Assembly (NCBI RefSeq): GCF_003402235.1
Contig: NZ_QEWO01000005.1
Span: 310,001-374,000 of the forward strand
Origin: Parahaliea mediterranea
GTDB lineage: Bacteria > Pseudomonadota > Gammaproteobacteria > Pseudomonadales > Halieaceae
Length of the DNA stretch: 64,000 nucleotides
Reading direction: 5' to 3'
The notes under the pieces were generated by a model that was not told the origin of the DNA, made no database searches, and saw nothing but the letters and a program-made list of their open reading frames with translations. Every line of letters begins with the position of its first letter. The stretch's first letter is position 1. Both the position numbers and the translations under genes were made by a program. Below are positions 34,391 to 43,051 of the stretch, in pieces.

Positions 34391-36622
34391 ATGAAGACTA
34401 CGCTCAAGCGGGCGCCCCTCGCCCTTGCTGTATCCCTTGCCTCTGCGCTGAGTGCGGCTCCGTCGCTCGCCCAGCAAGCCGGTGCCACCGCCCTCGAAGA
34501 AGTTGTGGTGACCGCGCGCAAGCGCACCGAAAACCTGCAGGACGTGCCCATAGCCGTCAGTGCGTTTTCCGCCGCGGACCTCGCCATCCAGGGCGTGGAC
34601 GACATCACCGACCTGCAATACAGCCTGCCCAACACCACCCTGCAGGTGAGCCGTGGCACCAACACCACCCTCACCGCCTACATTCGCGGTATCGGCCAGC
34701 AGGACCCACTGTGGGGCTTTGAGCCCGGTGTTGGCATTTACGTGGACGATGTCTACATCGCCCGCCCCCAGGGCGCGGTGCTCGACGTGCTGGATGTGGA
34801 AAACATCGAAGTGCTGCGCGGGCCCCAGGGCACCCTGTACGGCAAAAACACTATCGGCGGCGCGCTCAAATACACCACCCGGCGAGTGGGCAACGAGCCC
34901 ACCTTTGAAGTGGAAGGCACTGTGGGCGACTACCAGCGCCGCGACCTGAAGGTGATGGGCTCGGTGCCGATTATCGAGGACACGCTGTTTATCAGCGGCG
35001 GCGCAGCGGTGCTCAAGCGCGACGGCTACGGCGAGTTTCGCAACACCGGCGCCGACAACTACAACAAGGATGTGGCTACCGGCCACCTGAAACTGGAGTG
35101 GCGGCCCAGCGACAGCCTGGCCTTGATACTGGCCGGCGACAAAACCCGCGATACCTCCAACGCCAAGGGCGGTTATCGCCTCACGCCGAGCCTGATCACC
35201 GGCCAGCAGCCCTACAGCAGCGTGTTCGACAGCGACACCAGCCTGCCCACCGACAACCTGGTGGAAACCGAGGGCGCGTCGCTGCACGCCATCTGGGACA
35301 TCAGTGACCGCTGGCAGCTCAAGTCCATCACCGCCTACCGCGAAGGGCGCACCGATACCCCCATCGACTTCGACGCCACCGCGGTTGCCAGCGTGGACGT
35401 GCCGGCGATCTACGAAGACGACCAGACCACCCAGGAGTTCCAGCTCAACTACAGCGGCGATCGCTTCAATGCCGTTGGCGGGCTGTACTACTACGAGGGC
35501 AATGCCTGCGGCGTGTTCGACCTGATTCTGGGTGTGTTCAACACCACCGTGGAAAACGGCGGCTGCGTGGATACCGAGAGCTATTCCGCTTACTTCCAGG
35601 GCGCTTACGATGTCACCGAGGCGCTGAGCCTGAGCTTTGGCGGCCGCTACACCCAGGACGAAAAATCCGCCAGTGTGTACCGCAATGTGTACCTGGGCGC
35701 GCGCTACCCGGATAGCGGCGGCGGTACCCTGGTTGCCGTCCAATCGGACTTTGACGACAGCGACAGCTGGGGTGAATTCACCCCCCACCTGGGTGTGCAG
35801 TACACTTTCAACGACAACCTGATGGCCTACGCGTCCTATACCTCCGGTTTCAAGTCCGGTGGCTACGACATGCGCGCCAATATCTCCGTCAACCCGAACG
35901 GCGACGAGCCTTTTGATCCGGAAACAGTGGATGCCTATGAAATCGGCTTCAAGTCGACCCTATGGGACCGTCGCCTGCGCCTGAACGCGGCGGCATTCTA
36001 CAACGACTACACCGATATGCAGGTCACCGTGCAGCGCGCCGTGGGCGGCGCCGACTTTGCCTCGCAGGTGCTCAATGCCGGCGCGTCCGAAATGCAGGGC
36101 TTCGAACTGGAACTGGTGGCGGCACTGACCGACGCGTTGACCTTGAGCGCCACCTACGGTTATATCGATGCCGAGTTCACCGAGCTTGAGTGGTTCGACC
36201 CGAACGCCCAGGCCAACGTGGATGTTTCCGACCAGTGGGTGATCTCCAATACCCCCGAGTACGTCTACAACATCGGCGTGCAGTACGACCTGGACATCGG
36301 TGGCTGGGGCACCACGTTGCTGGCCAGCGCCGCCTACCGCGACGACGTGCACATCTTCGAAGTTCCCTCGGTGCTGGATGAAGAGGGCTACACCCTCTAC
36401 AACGCCAGCATCGTCCTGCGCTCGCCCAATGAGCGCTGGACCCTCGGCCTGCACGGCAAAAACCTGAGCGATGAGGAGTACCGCATCGCCGGCTATAACT
36501 TCGCGGCCACCTATGACGACCAGGGTAATCTGGTGGCGGCAGGCCTTGGCGGCGAAGACACGGTGACGGGCTTCTATGGCGACCCGCGCACCATCGCCTT
36601 CACCGTGAATTACGCCTTCTGA
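34391..36622 (+). CDS. TonB-dependent outer-membrane receptor
   Basis: The 743-residue protein has a signal peptide (LALAVSLASALSAAPSLAQ) and an early EEVVVTARKR that acts as or lies beside the TonB box. The plug domain (about 45-160) contains VEVLRGPQGTLYGKNTIGG-like sequence (IEVLRGPQGTLYGKNTIGGA). The beta barrel runs to the terminal Phe (TIAFTVNYAF). The open frame extends 46 residues upstream, but that stretch holds the promoter and operators, so ATG 34391 is chosen. The type matches the large TonB receptor family of Halieaceae-like and sphingomonad genomes that takes up aromatic or lipid-like compounds, not classic siderophore receptors; this is an impression. Confidence 0.92.
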   Translation: MKTTLKRAPLALAVSLASALSAAPSLAQQAGATALEEVVVTARKRTENLQDVPIAVSAFSAADLAIQGVDDITDLQYSLPNTTLQVSRGTNTTLTAYIRGIGQQDPLWGFEPGVGIYVDDVYIARPQGAVLDVLDVENIEVLRGPQGTLYGKNTIGGALKYTTRRVGNEPTFEVEGTVGDYQRRDLKVMGSVPIIEDTLFISGGAAVLKRDGYGEFRNTGADNYNKDVATGHLKLEWRPSDSLALILAGDKTRDTSNAKGGYRLTPSLITGQQPYSSVFDSDTSLPTDNLVETEGASLHAIWDISDRWQLKSITAYREGRTDTPIDFDATAVASVDVPAIYEDDQTTQEFQLNYSGDRFNAVGGLYYYEGNACGVFDLILGVFNTTVENGGCVDTESYSAYFQGAYDVTEALSLSFGGRYTQDEKSASVYRNVYLGARYPDSGGGTLVAVQSDFDDSDSWGEFTPHLGVQYTFNDNLMAYASYTSGFKSGGYDMRANISVNPNGDEPFDPETVDAYEIGFKSTLWDRRLRLNAAAFYNDYTDMQVTVQRAVGGADFASQVLNAGASEMQGFELELVAALTDALTLSATYGYIDAEFTELEWFDPNAQANVDVSDQWVISNTPEYVYNIGVQYDLDIGGWGTTLLASAAYRDDVHIFEVPSVLDEEGYTLYNASIVLRSPNERWTLGLHGKNLSDEEYRIAGYNFAATYDDQGNLVAAGLGGEDTVTGFYGDPRTIAFTVNYAF

Positions 36623-36637
36623 AGAGCGAGGCGGTGA

Positions 36638-38200
36638 ATGATGTTCAGTGGTTTTGAATCACACGCCCCCCTGCTGCCGGAAATCCTGGCCCTGCACGGG
36701 CGCTGGCGCGGCGAGCGCGACGCCCTGGTGTGCGAAGGGCAGCGCCTGAGCTGGCGCGAGTTCTGCGCCGCCAACCACCGCTTTGCCCACGCCCTGCACG
36801 GGGCCGGCATCGGCCGGGGCGAGCGGGTGGGGGTGGTCATGTCCAACGGCGTGGAGATGGCGGTGACCCTGTTCGGTTGCATGGCGGCCGGCGCGGTGTC
36901 GGTGCCAATCAACCTGTCGGTGGCGGACGAGGCGATTGCGGCCATGCTCGCCGATGCCGGTGTGCGTGCCCTGGTGGTGAGCGCCGACCAGCAGCCGCGT
37001 CTTCACGCGCTGCGGCACAGGCTGGGGCCGTCGATCACGCTGCTGGTTACCACCGGCACCGCCGCGGGTGACTGGCAGTGCTTCCGGCAGTTTTGCGATG
37101 GCCAGCCGGAGGGCCTGCCGGATAGTGGCCTGCAGGGTACTGACTTCCTGAACATTATTTACAGTTCCGGTACAACCGGCATGCCAAAAGGCATTGTGCA
37201 CACCCACGCCGGGCGCCGCGACTGGGCCTACGACCTGGCCATCGCCCTGCGCTACCACGGCGCGGCCCGCACCCTGCTCACCATTGGCCTGTACTCGAAT
37301 ATTTCCTGGGTGGCGATGCTGTGCACGGTGCTGGGCGGCGGCACGCTGGTGATTCACCCGCGCTTTGATACCGACGCCTTTCTGGATACGGTGGCGGCAG
37401 AGCGCATTACCCACACCGCCATGGTGCCCATCCAGTTCCAGCGCGTGGTGGAGGCGATGGGGCAGCGCGAGCACGATGTCAGTTCCCTGCAGGCCATGAT
37501 GAGCTGCGGCTCGCCCCTGCACGAGCGCCTGAAGCGCAGTATTTTCCAGGCCTTTCCCTGCGGCATTATTGAGCTTTACGGGCTCACCGAGGGCATTATC
37601 ACCACCCTGGATACCGAGGATGCCGAGGGGCGCTGGTCGTCGGTGGGCAAGCCGCTGCTGGGCACAGACATCTGTATCGTGGATGAGGGCGGCCGCAAGC
37701 TCGGGCCGGGGGAGTCCGGCGAAGTGGTGTCGCGCGGGCGCATCACCATGCCTGGCTATCTTGGCCGTGACGAGGCCAGCCGCGAGGCCGAGTACATCGA
37801 TGACAACGGCGTGCAGTGGCTGCGCTCGGGCGATATCGGCATGGTGGACGAAGCGGGCTTTCTGTACATCGTCGATCGCAAGAAGGACATGATCCTGAGC
37901 GGCGGGCAGAACGTCTATCCGCAGGACATCGAGGCCGTGCTGGTGGAACACCCGGCGGTGGACGACGTGGCGGTGATCGGCGCCACCAGCCAGCGCTGGG
38001 GCGAAACCCCGGTGGCGCTGGTGGTGGCAGTGTCCGGCGGCGCCGATGCCGGGGCCATTCGCGCCTGGGCCAACGAGCGGCTGGGCAAGCAGCAGCGCCT
38101 GAGTGATGTCATACTGGTGGACGAACTGCCGCGCAACCCCAATGGCAAAATCCTCAAGCGGGAACTGCGGCGCACCTTTGCCGAATTAAGCTATGCCTGA
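36638..38200 (+). CDS. acyl-CoA synthetase (AMP-forming, ANL superfamily)
   Basis: The 520-residue enzyme activates a carboxylic acid to its CoA thioester through an acyl-AMP. The P-loop is IIYSSGTTGMPKGIVHTH at about residues 169-186. The A5-type motif is IELYGLTEGI, and WLRSGDIGMVDEAGFLYIVD and DRKKDMILSGGQNVYPQDIE are the hinge and A8 region. The final NPNGKILKRELR holds the catalytic Lys. It lies 15 bases after the receptor gene and overlaps the hydrolase gene by eight bases. The acid it activates is unknown; fatty or aryl acids are both possible. Confidence 0.93.
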   Translation: MMFSGFESHAPLLPEILALHGRWRGERDALVCEGQRLSWREFCAANHRFAHALHGAGIGRGERVGVVMSNGVEMAVTLFGCMAAGAVSVPINLSVADEAIAAMLADAGVRALVVSADQQPRLHALRHRLGPSITLLVTTGTAAGDWQCFRQFCDGQPEGLPDSGLQGTDFLNIIYSSGTTGMPKGIVHTHAGRRDWAYDLAIALRYHGAARTLLTIGLYSNISWVAMLCTVLGGGTLVIHPRFDTDAFLDTVAAERITHTAMVPIQFQRVVEAMGQREHDVSSLQAMMSCGSPLHERLKRSIFQAFPCGIIELYGLTEGIITTLDTEDAEGRWSSVGKPLLGTDICIVDEGGRKLGPGESGEVVSRGRITMPGYLGRDEASREAEYIDDNGVQWLRSGDIGMVDEAGFLYIVDRKKDMILSGGQNVYPQDIEAVLVEHPAVDDVAVIGATSQRWGETPVALVVAVSGGADAGAIRAWANERLGKQQRLSDVILVDELPRNPNGKILKRELRRTFAELSYA

Positions 38201-39062
38201 CCCTGTGGATGTGTTCTACCCCGCCCCCGACGGGCTGACCCTCTACGCCTGCGACTTCAACCACGCCGGTGCCGACGCCCCTGTGCTGCTGTGCCTGCAC
38301 GGCCTGACCCGCAACAGCCGTGATTTCACCCGCCTGGCATCCGACCTGGAGGCGAACTACCGGGTGATCTGCGCCGACCAGCGCGGCCGCGGGCGCTCCG
38401 ACTACGACAGCAACCCCGCCAACTACCAGCCGGCCACCTACGTGCAGGATATGTTCGCCCTGCTGGATTATCTCGCCGTACCCAAGGTGGCCGTGATCGG
38501 CACCTCCATGGGCGGGTTGATGGGCATGATGATGGGCGCCCTGCAGCCGGGGCGCATCAGCGGCCTGTTGCTGAACGACATTGGCCCCCAGGTGGAGCCG
38601 GCCGGGCTGGCGCGCATTCAGTCCTACGTGGGCAAGAGCGGCCCAGTGAGCAACTGGGACGAGGCCCTGGCCCAGTGCCGCGCGATCAACGGCGCGGCCT
38701 TTGCGGATTTCAGCGAACAGCAGTGGCGCGACTTTACCCGCGGCCTGTACCGGGACGAGGCGGGCGTGCCGGTGCTGGACTACGACCCGGCCATTGCCCA
38801 GCCTATCGACGCCGCGCGCGAAAATGCCGTGCCGCCAGACCTGTGGCCGCTGTTCGAGGGCCTGGCCATGCCGGTGCTGGTGGTGCGCGGGGCATCGTCC
38901 GACATTCTCTCTGCGGCCACCGCCGCCGCCATGTGCGCGCGTGGCGCCAACTGCCGCCTTCAGCAGGTGCCCCGGCGCGGCCATGCGCCCACCCTGGACG
39001 AGGCTGATGCGCGCCAGGCCCTCACCGCCTGGCTGGGGCAGCTGGCTGACCCAACCGCCTAA
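38193..39062 (+). CDS. alpha/beta hydrolase
   Basis: This 289-residue cytoplasmic hydrolase has the nucleophile elbow GTSMGG with Ser105. The oxyanion strand is LLCLHGLTRNSRDF and the catalytic His is in RRGHAPTLDEAD near residue 267. ICADQRGRGRSDYDSNP is typical of the family close to esterases and C-C hydrolases. Its start lies inside the synthetase gene (eight-base overlap), so it is the last gene of the receptor operon. A role in releasing the acid from an imported ester is attractive but inferred. Its 3' end overlaps the glycosyltransferase gene on the other strand by four bases. Confidence 0.9.
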   Translation: MPDPVDVFYPAPDGLTLYACDFNHAGADAPVLLCLHGLTRNSRDFTRLASDLEANYRVICADQRGRGRSDYDSNPANYQPATYVQDMFALLDYLAVPKVAVIGTSMGGLMGMMMGALQPGRISGLLLNDIGPQVEPAGLARIQSYVGKSGPVSNWDEALAQCRAINGAAFADFSEQQWRDFTRGLYRDEAGVPVLDYDPAIAQPIDAARENAVPPDLWPLFEGLAMPVLVVRGASSDILSAATAAAMCARGANCRLQQVPRRGHAPTLDEADARQALTAWLGQLADPTA

Positions 39063-39079
39063 GGGCTGACCCAACCGCC
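39044..39079. repeat. 20-base tandem duplication across two convergent stops
   Basis: GGCTGACCCAACCGCC occurs at 39044-39059 and again at 39064-39079. The duplication spans the ends of both the hydrolase gene and the convergent glycosyltransferase gene. Confidence 0.85.
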
Positions 39080-39973
39080 CGCCCGCAGCCGGGCGGCCAG
39101 CGGCAGGGCGCCAAATACAGCGGCCAGCTTCTCGTCGTTGCCGTTACGCCGGCTCCAGTTTTCCCGCTTCAGCGAGCGCTGCTGGCTGCCGGGAATGGTC
39201 AAAAAGCGTTCCTTCCAGTGTTGCTCGCCCGGCACCACCGCGCAGGGCGTGCCCTGCAGCAGGCTCATGGCCTTCAGCCACACATCGTCGGCCCGGGGGC
39301 ACAGGCGCTGAAACTGCGTGACGTCGGTCGCCATCGGGTGCAGGGCGCCGGGAAAATACAGCACCCCGCCCACCCCGGTGGGGAACACCCGCAGTGACGG
39401 CTCACTACTGCCCCCGCCGAGTTGCCAGTGCTCGTAGGGCAGCGGCATGCCGGCGCTGTCGGTGCGCATGTCGTGGCCGCGATGGCAGTGGATGACTGTC
39501 GGCCGGGCCTGCCACGCGCGGTACAGGGGCGCCACCAGGTCCGGCGGGTAGAGCATGTCGTCATCCACCGTGAGCACCAGGGCCGCGGGGTAGTCCGCCA
39601 GGGCGTAGACAATCTTCTTGTAGGGGCCGAGGTCGCCGTCGCGAAACTGGATATCCAGCCCCCAGCGGCACAGCGCGGTTAGCGAGTGCGGCAGTTGCCG
39701 GCGCGGGAAGTTCTGCAGCGACAGCCACAGCAACACCCGGTCCGGCGGCAGGCTCTGGCTCAGCAGGCTCTCGATGCACAAGTGCAGTTGTTCGATGCGC
39801 CCGGGGAAGGAGGTCAGGGACACAATCAGCTCGTGGGGCTCGCTGTTGCCGGTGCCGCGTTGGCTGCGCGTTTGCGCCTGCCCGGCGAGCTGCTGGCAGC
39901 GGGCGGCGGCCAGTGCCTGTTGCTGCCGGCGTCGCTGGCGGCGCTCCCGGGCCCGGCGCAGCGCGGCCATCAT
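39059..39973 (-). CDS. glycosyltransferase (GT-A type), cell-surface glycan cluster
   Basis: The 304-residue protein has a basic N-terminus rich in Arg and Gln (about 1-35), then LIVSLTSFPGRIEQLHLCIE, a usual opening of this glycosyltransferase group. The metal-binding motif is LVLTVDDDMLYPPDL near residue 130. KKIVYALADYPAAL also fits. It is likely cytoplasmic and adds one sugar to a lipid-linked glycan. The start ATG overlaps the ligase stop (ATGA), and it is the last gene of the minus-strand operon. Confidence 0.82.
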   Translation of the reverse strand: MMAALRRARERRQRRRQQQALAAARCQQLAGQAQTRSQRGTGNSEPHELIVSLTSFPGRIEQLHLCIESLLSQSLPPDRVLLWLSLQNFPRRQLPHSLTALCRWGLDIQFRDGDLGPYKKIVYALADYPAALVLTVDDDMLYPPDLVAPLYRAWQARPTVIHCHRGHDMRTDSAGMPLPYEHWQLGGGSSEPSLRVFPTGVGGVLYFPGALHPMATDVTQFQRLCPRADDVWLKAMSLLQGTPCAVVPGEQHWKERFLTIPGSQQRSLKRENWSRRNGNDEKLAAVFGALPLAARLRAGGWVSP

Positions 39974-41292
39974 GCGGGTGCGTCCTGCCGGTCGCACAGG
40001 GCCAGGCAGCCGCCGGCCACCAGGGCGAACAGGTAGCTGCCGGACTGGTAGAACACGAAGGACTCAAAACCGTTGGCCACCAGCCAGTAGGGCAGGAAGG
40101 CGCACCAGAAGGTGAATACCGGCGCCGGCAAAATACCGCGGCGCCAGCAGCGCCAGAAGTGCCGGCTCAGCCAGCCGAGCAGGGCGGCGTACAGCAGCAG
40201 GCCGAGTGCTCCCCAGTTCACCAGCGTGTCCAGGTAGCTGTTGTGCAGGTGACGAAAGCGTTCGCGCTCGCCGTCACTGAGCCCGCTGGCGGCCTGCACC
40301 ACCGCGGCGCGGCCGCCGCCGCCCCAGCCGAACAGGGGGCGCTGGGCGATCCAGCCCACCGAGGCGCGCCAGGTGTTAAGCCGCACCCGCACGTTTTCCT
40401 GCAGGCTGCCCGGGGTTTCGCTGTGCAGGCGCTCGTACACCCCGCTGCCCAGGGGGCTGGCGGCCAGCAGGGCCAAAGCCAGCAGGGCCACCACCAGCCG
40501 GGGGCGGTGGCCCTGCCGGTGGCGCACTAGCGTGGCTGCGATGGCACCGCACAACAGGGCCAGCCACACGCCGCGGGTCTGGCTCAGCAGCACGCCGCAC
40601 AGGCAGGCGGCCATTGCCGGCACCCGCGCCGGCCCGGGCATGGGCACCAGCCACACCCCGAGCAGGGCGGCGCCAAACAGCAGGGCGGTGTGCTGGGCAT
40701 TGAGCAGGCCAAAGTCCACCCGTTCGCCGCCCAGGCCCCGGGCCAGCTCCTGCCAGCCCTGGCCGAGGGTCCAGGGCAGCAACAGCAGGGCGAGCAGGGC
40801 GCAGCCCCAGCACAGGGCAACCCGCTGCCAGCGTCCGGCGCTGCACAGGGCCACCGGTATCAGGAAGAACCACGCCGCCAGCCGGTGCAGGCGCGGGGAG
40901 CGCTCCGCCAGTGAGGGGTGCAGCCAGTGGCTGAGGGCCCAGCTGGCCAGTTGTAGCGCCAGTGCCGCCAGCAGCAGCCAGCACAGGGGGGCAAGGGCGG
41001 CAAGGGCGGGTGAGGGGCTTATGGGAACTGGACGAAGCGGGGGAGTCGGGGAAGATAAGGCAGAGCCACCACGCTGCGACCGCTGCCTCCAGCGCCACAG
41101 GGCCAGCGCCACCGTCCCGGCCACCAGCAACTGCGCCGCCAGTTCGGCAACTTCCGGTAGGGTGAAGGCCACGCTGGCCCACACCAGCAGCAGGCACAGG
41201 CCCAGCGTTGCCGCAGCGCCGGTGGCGGGCTGGGCCGGACCAGCGGCTGTGGACAGGGCCGGGCCAGGGCGGAGAGCGGGCGGTGCCGGCAT
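39970..41292 (-). CDS. O-antigen ligase/polymerase-like membrane protein (Wzy_C)
   Basis: This 440-residue polytopic protein has many hydrophobic segments. Its long periplasmic loop contains RHLHNSYLDTLVNWGALGLL near residue 350, the conserved His region of the WaaL/Wzy_C family. RLNTWRASVGWIAQRPLFGW just before it is also typical. It should join a lipid-linked glycan to lipid A core, or polymerise it; the two roles are not distinguishable by eye. ATG 41292 overlaps the upstream stop (TGATG); a GTG six bases earlier is an alternative. It is flanked by YrbL-like and glycosyltransferase genes. Confidence 0.85.
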   Translation of the reverse strand: MPAPPALRPGPALSTAAGPAQPATGAAATLGLCLLLVWASVAFTLPEVAELAAQLLVAGTVALALWRWRQRSQRGGSALSSPTPPLRPVPISPSPALAALAPLCWLLLAALALQLASWALSHWLHPSLAERSPRLHRLAAWFFLIPVALCSAGRWQRVALCWGCALLALLLLPWTLGQGWQELARGLGGERVDFGLLNAQHTALLFGAALLGVWLVPMPGPARVPAMAACLCGVLLSQTRGVWLALLCGAIAATLVRHRQGHRPRLVVALLALALLAASPLGSGVYERLHSETPGSLQENVRVRLNTWRASVGWIAQRPLFGWGGGGRAAVVQAASGLSDGERERFRHLHNSYLDTLVNWGALGLLLYAALLGWLSRHFWRCWRRGILPAPVFTFWCAFLPYWLVANGFESFVFYQSGSYLFALVAGGCLALCDRQDAPA

Positions 41293-41990
41293 CAGCACAG
41301 GCGCCGGGATTCGTCCAGCCAGCCGTGAATGCCAAAGTCGCCCCTGGCCTGCCGCCGCGCCAGCAGTGCGGCAATGGCCTGGTGCAGGTGATCAATGCGC
41401 CGCCGCGCCTTGCGCCGGGCCAGGGCGGGCAGGTGGTTGGCCAAAGGCAGGAAGTCGGGCCAGCCAAGGCCGTCGATCACCTTCAGGGCGCGGGGGCCGT
41501 TGGCGTCGCACTGCACCACGATGTTGTGCAGCAGCAGGCGCCGCGAGGGCATGCCCAGCGCCGTCCAGTGCTGGGCAAACGCCTCCAGCACGCTGCCCAG
41601 GCTGTCTGCCTCGCCGCGCTCCCACAGATAGTGCTTTAAAGTGCGGGCAATGCGCCCGTCGCTGTCGCGCAGCAGTTCGCTGCACAGGCCCGGGCCGAGG
41701 CTGGTGGGCACGGTGCCGTACAGGCGCGGTATCAGGCTGAAGGCCGCCTCGCCGCAGTGCGCCTGCAGGTGGCGATAGGTGGCAGCCTCCTGCTGGTTGT
41801 CGTCGAAGCTGGCCAGGCGGCGCAGACGCTTCCAGGGGGGCGCTTGCCGGCGCTTCTGGCGGGGCGAGCGATCCGCCCGCTGCACCTTGATGCAGCGGCG
41901 GCTGTCGCGGGGGTCAACAAAGCAGAGCCGGTTGCCGCCGCGGGCAAAGGCGGCGGATTGTACAAGTTGTAGCGGGGCGCCCTCGCTCAC
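41292..41990 (-). CDS. YrbL-like (PhoP-regulated family) kinase-fold protein
   Basis: The 232-residue protein resembles the YrbL family, with FARGGNRLCFVDPRDSRRCIK at residues 15-35, ELLRDSDGRIARTLKHYL, and the kinase-type RRLLLHNIVVQCD and LKVIDGLGWPDFLPL segments. These mirror the catalytic and metal loops of lipopolysaccharide kinases such as WaaP, although the normal catalytic Asp is replaced by His or shifted, so activity is uncertain. It sits inside the glycan operon with four-base overlaps, hinting at phosphorylation of a core sugar. YrbL itself has no settled function. Confidence 0.8.
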   Translation of the reverse strand: MSEGAPLQLVQSAAFARGGNRLCFVDPRDSRRCIKVQRADRSPRQKRRQAPPWKRLRRLASFDDNQQEAATYRHLQAHCGEAAFSLIPRLYGTVPTSLGPGLCSELLRDSDGRIARTLKHYLWERGEADSLGSVLEAFAQHWTALGMPSRRLLLHNIVVQCDANGPRALKVIDGLGWPDFLPLANHLPALARRKARRRIDHLHQAIAALLARRQARGDFGIHGWLDESRRLC

Positions 41991-43051
41991 CGGCGCCGCC
42001 TTCGGGGGCGCGGGGCCGAGGCCACGTCAAACAGTAAATCCCGGTACTGGCGGGCGATGGTGGCGCGGCTGTAGTGCTGCTGGTAGTGGGTCTTGCCGGC
42101 GCTGGCCAGGCGCGTGGCGGCGGCGGGGCTGGCCAGTAGTTCGCGGATGCGCGCGGCCAGGGCATCGGCCCTGTCCACCTCGCACAGCAGGCCGGTGGCG
42201 CCCTCTTCAATCAGCTCCTGCGGCCCTTGGGAGCGGGTGGCGACGATGGGGCAGCGGTGGTACCAGGCCTCCAGCACAATGCTGCCCAGCCCCTCGTGGC
42301 GCGACGGGCACACAAAGGCATCGGCGCTGCGCATCAGCGCGTCCACGTCACGGCGCCAGCCCAGAAAGCGCACCCGGTCGGCAAGGCCCAGTCCCCGGCT
42401 CAGGTTTTCCAGGGCCGCCCGTTCTGGGCCGTCCCCCGCCAGCCACAGCCACACCCCGGGCAGCTCGGCCAGGGCCCTGAGCAGGGTGTCGAAGCCCTTG
42501 TTGTGGTGGGCGCGCCCGGCGGCCAGCAGCAGTGGCACCTCAGGTGGCGTGTTCAGCAGTGCCCGCGGCACGGGCTCGGGGGTGGTTTCTGCCGCGAAGT
42601 TGGGCAGGCAATGCACTTGCGCGGCCGGCATGCCGCCGCGCACCAGGTGGTCGCACAGGCCCCGGGTAATGCCCACCCAGTGATCCGCATGGCGGTAGTA
42701 CTTGAGGTCGTAGTAGTGCCCCAGGCGGCACACCAGCCGGTAGCTGCCGGCGGGGGTGCTGCGGCTGGCGCGGTTCATGTAGGTGAGCACAACGTCCGGG
42801 GCCAGCTTGCGCAGGGCCAGATGGTAGCGCCAGTGGCCGGGCAGGCTCAGCGGGCCGCCGAAGCGAAAGGTCTGCACCGGCACCCCCGCCGCGCCCAGTT
42901 GCGCTTCGCGCTCGGCGTTGGCGCGGGTGAAGGCGAACTGGCGCAGGCCGGGCTGCTGTGCCAGCGCGCAGACCAGCCGCGTGTAGAAGTTCTCGGCGCC
43001 GCCGTAGGGCGCGCCGGCCAGGGCCTGCACCACGGTGAGGGCATCGCTCAC
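41987..43051 (-). CDS. glycosyltransferase family 4
   Basis: This 354-residue GT-B enzyme has an N-terminal acceptor domain (about 1-170, LTVVQALAGAPYGGAENFYT) and a C-terminal donor domain. The donor domain contains LLLAAGRAHHNKGFDTLL, DRVRFLGWRRDVDALM, and PSRHEGLGSIVLEAWYHRCP, with the Glu-x7-Glu motif of GT4. GTG 43051 overlaps the upstream stop (GTGA) and is preferred; ATG 43066 would add five residues. The C-terminus is basic (RPRRRRR), suggesting membrane association. The sugar is unknown. Confidence 0.88.
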   Translation of the reverse strand: MSDALTVVQALAGAPYGGAENFYTRLVCALAQQPGLRQFAFTRANAEREAQLGAAGVPVQTFRFGGPLSLPGHWRYHLALRKLAPDVVLTYMNRASRSTPAGSYRLVCRLGHYYDLKYYRHADHWVGITRGLCDHLVRGGMPAAQVHCLPNFAAETTPEPVPRALLNTPPEVPLLLAAGRAHHNKGFDTLLRALAELPGVWLWLAGDGPERAALENLSRGLGLADRVRFLGWRRDVDALMRSADAFVCPSRHEGLGSIVLEAWYHRCPIVATRSQGPQELIEEGATGLLCEVDRADALAARIRELLASPAAATRLASAGKTHYQQHYSRATIARQYRDLLFDVASAPRPRRRRR

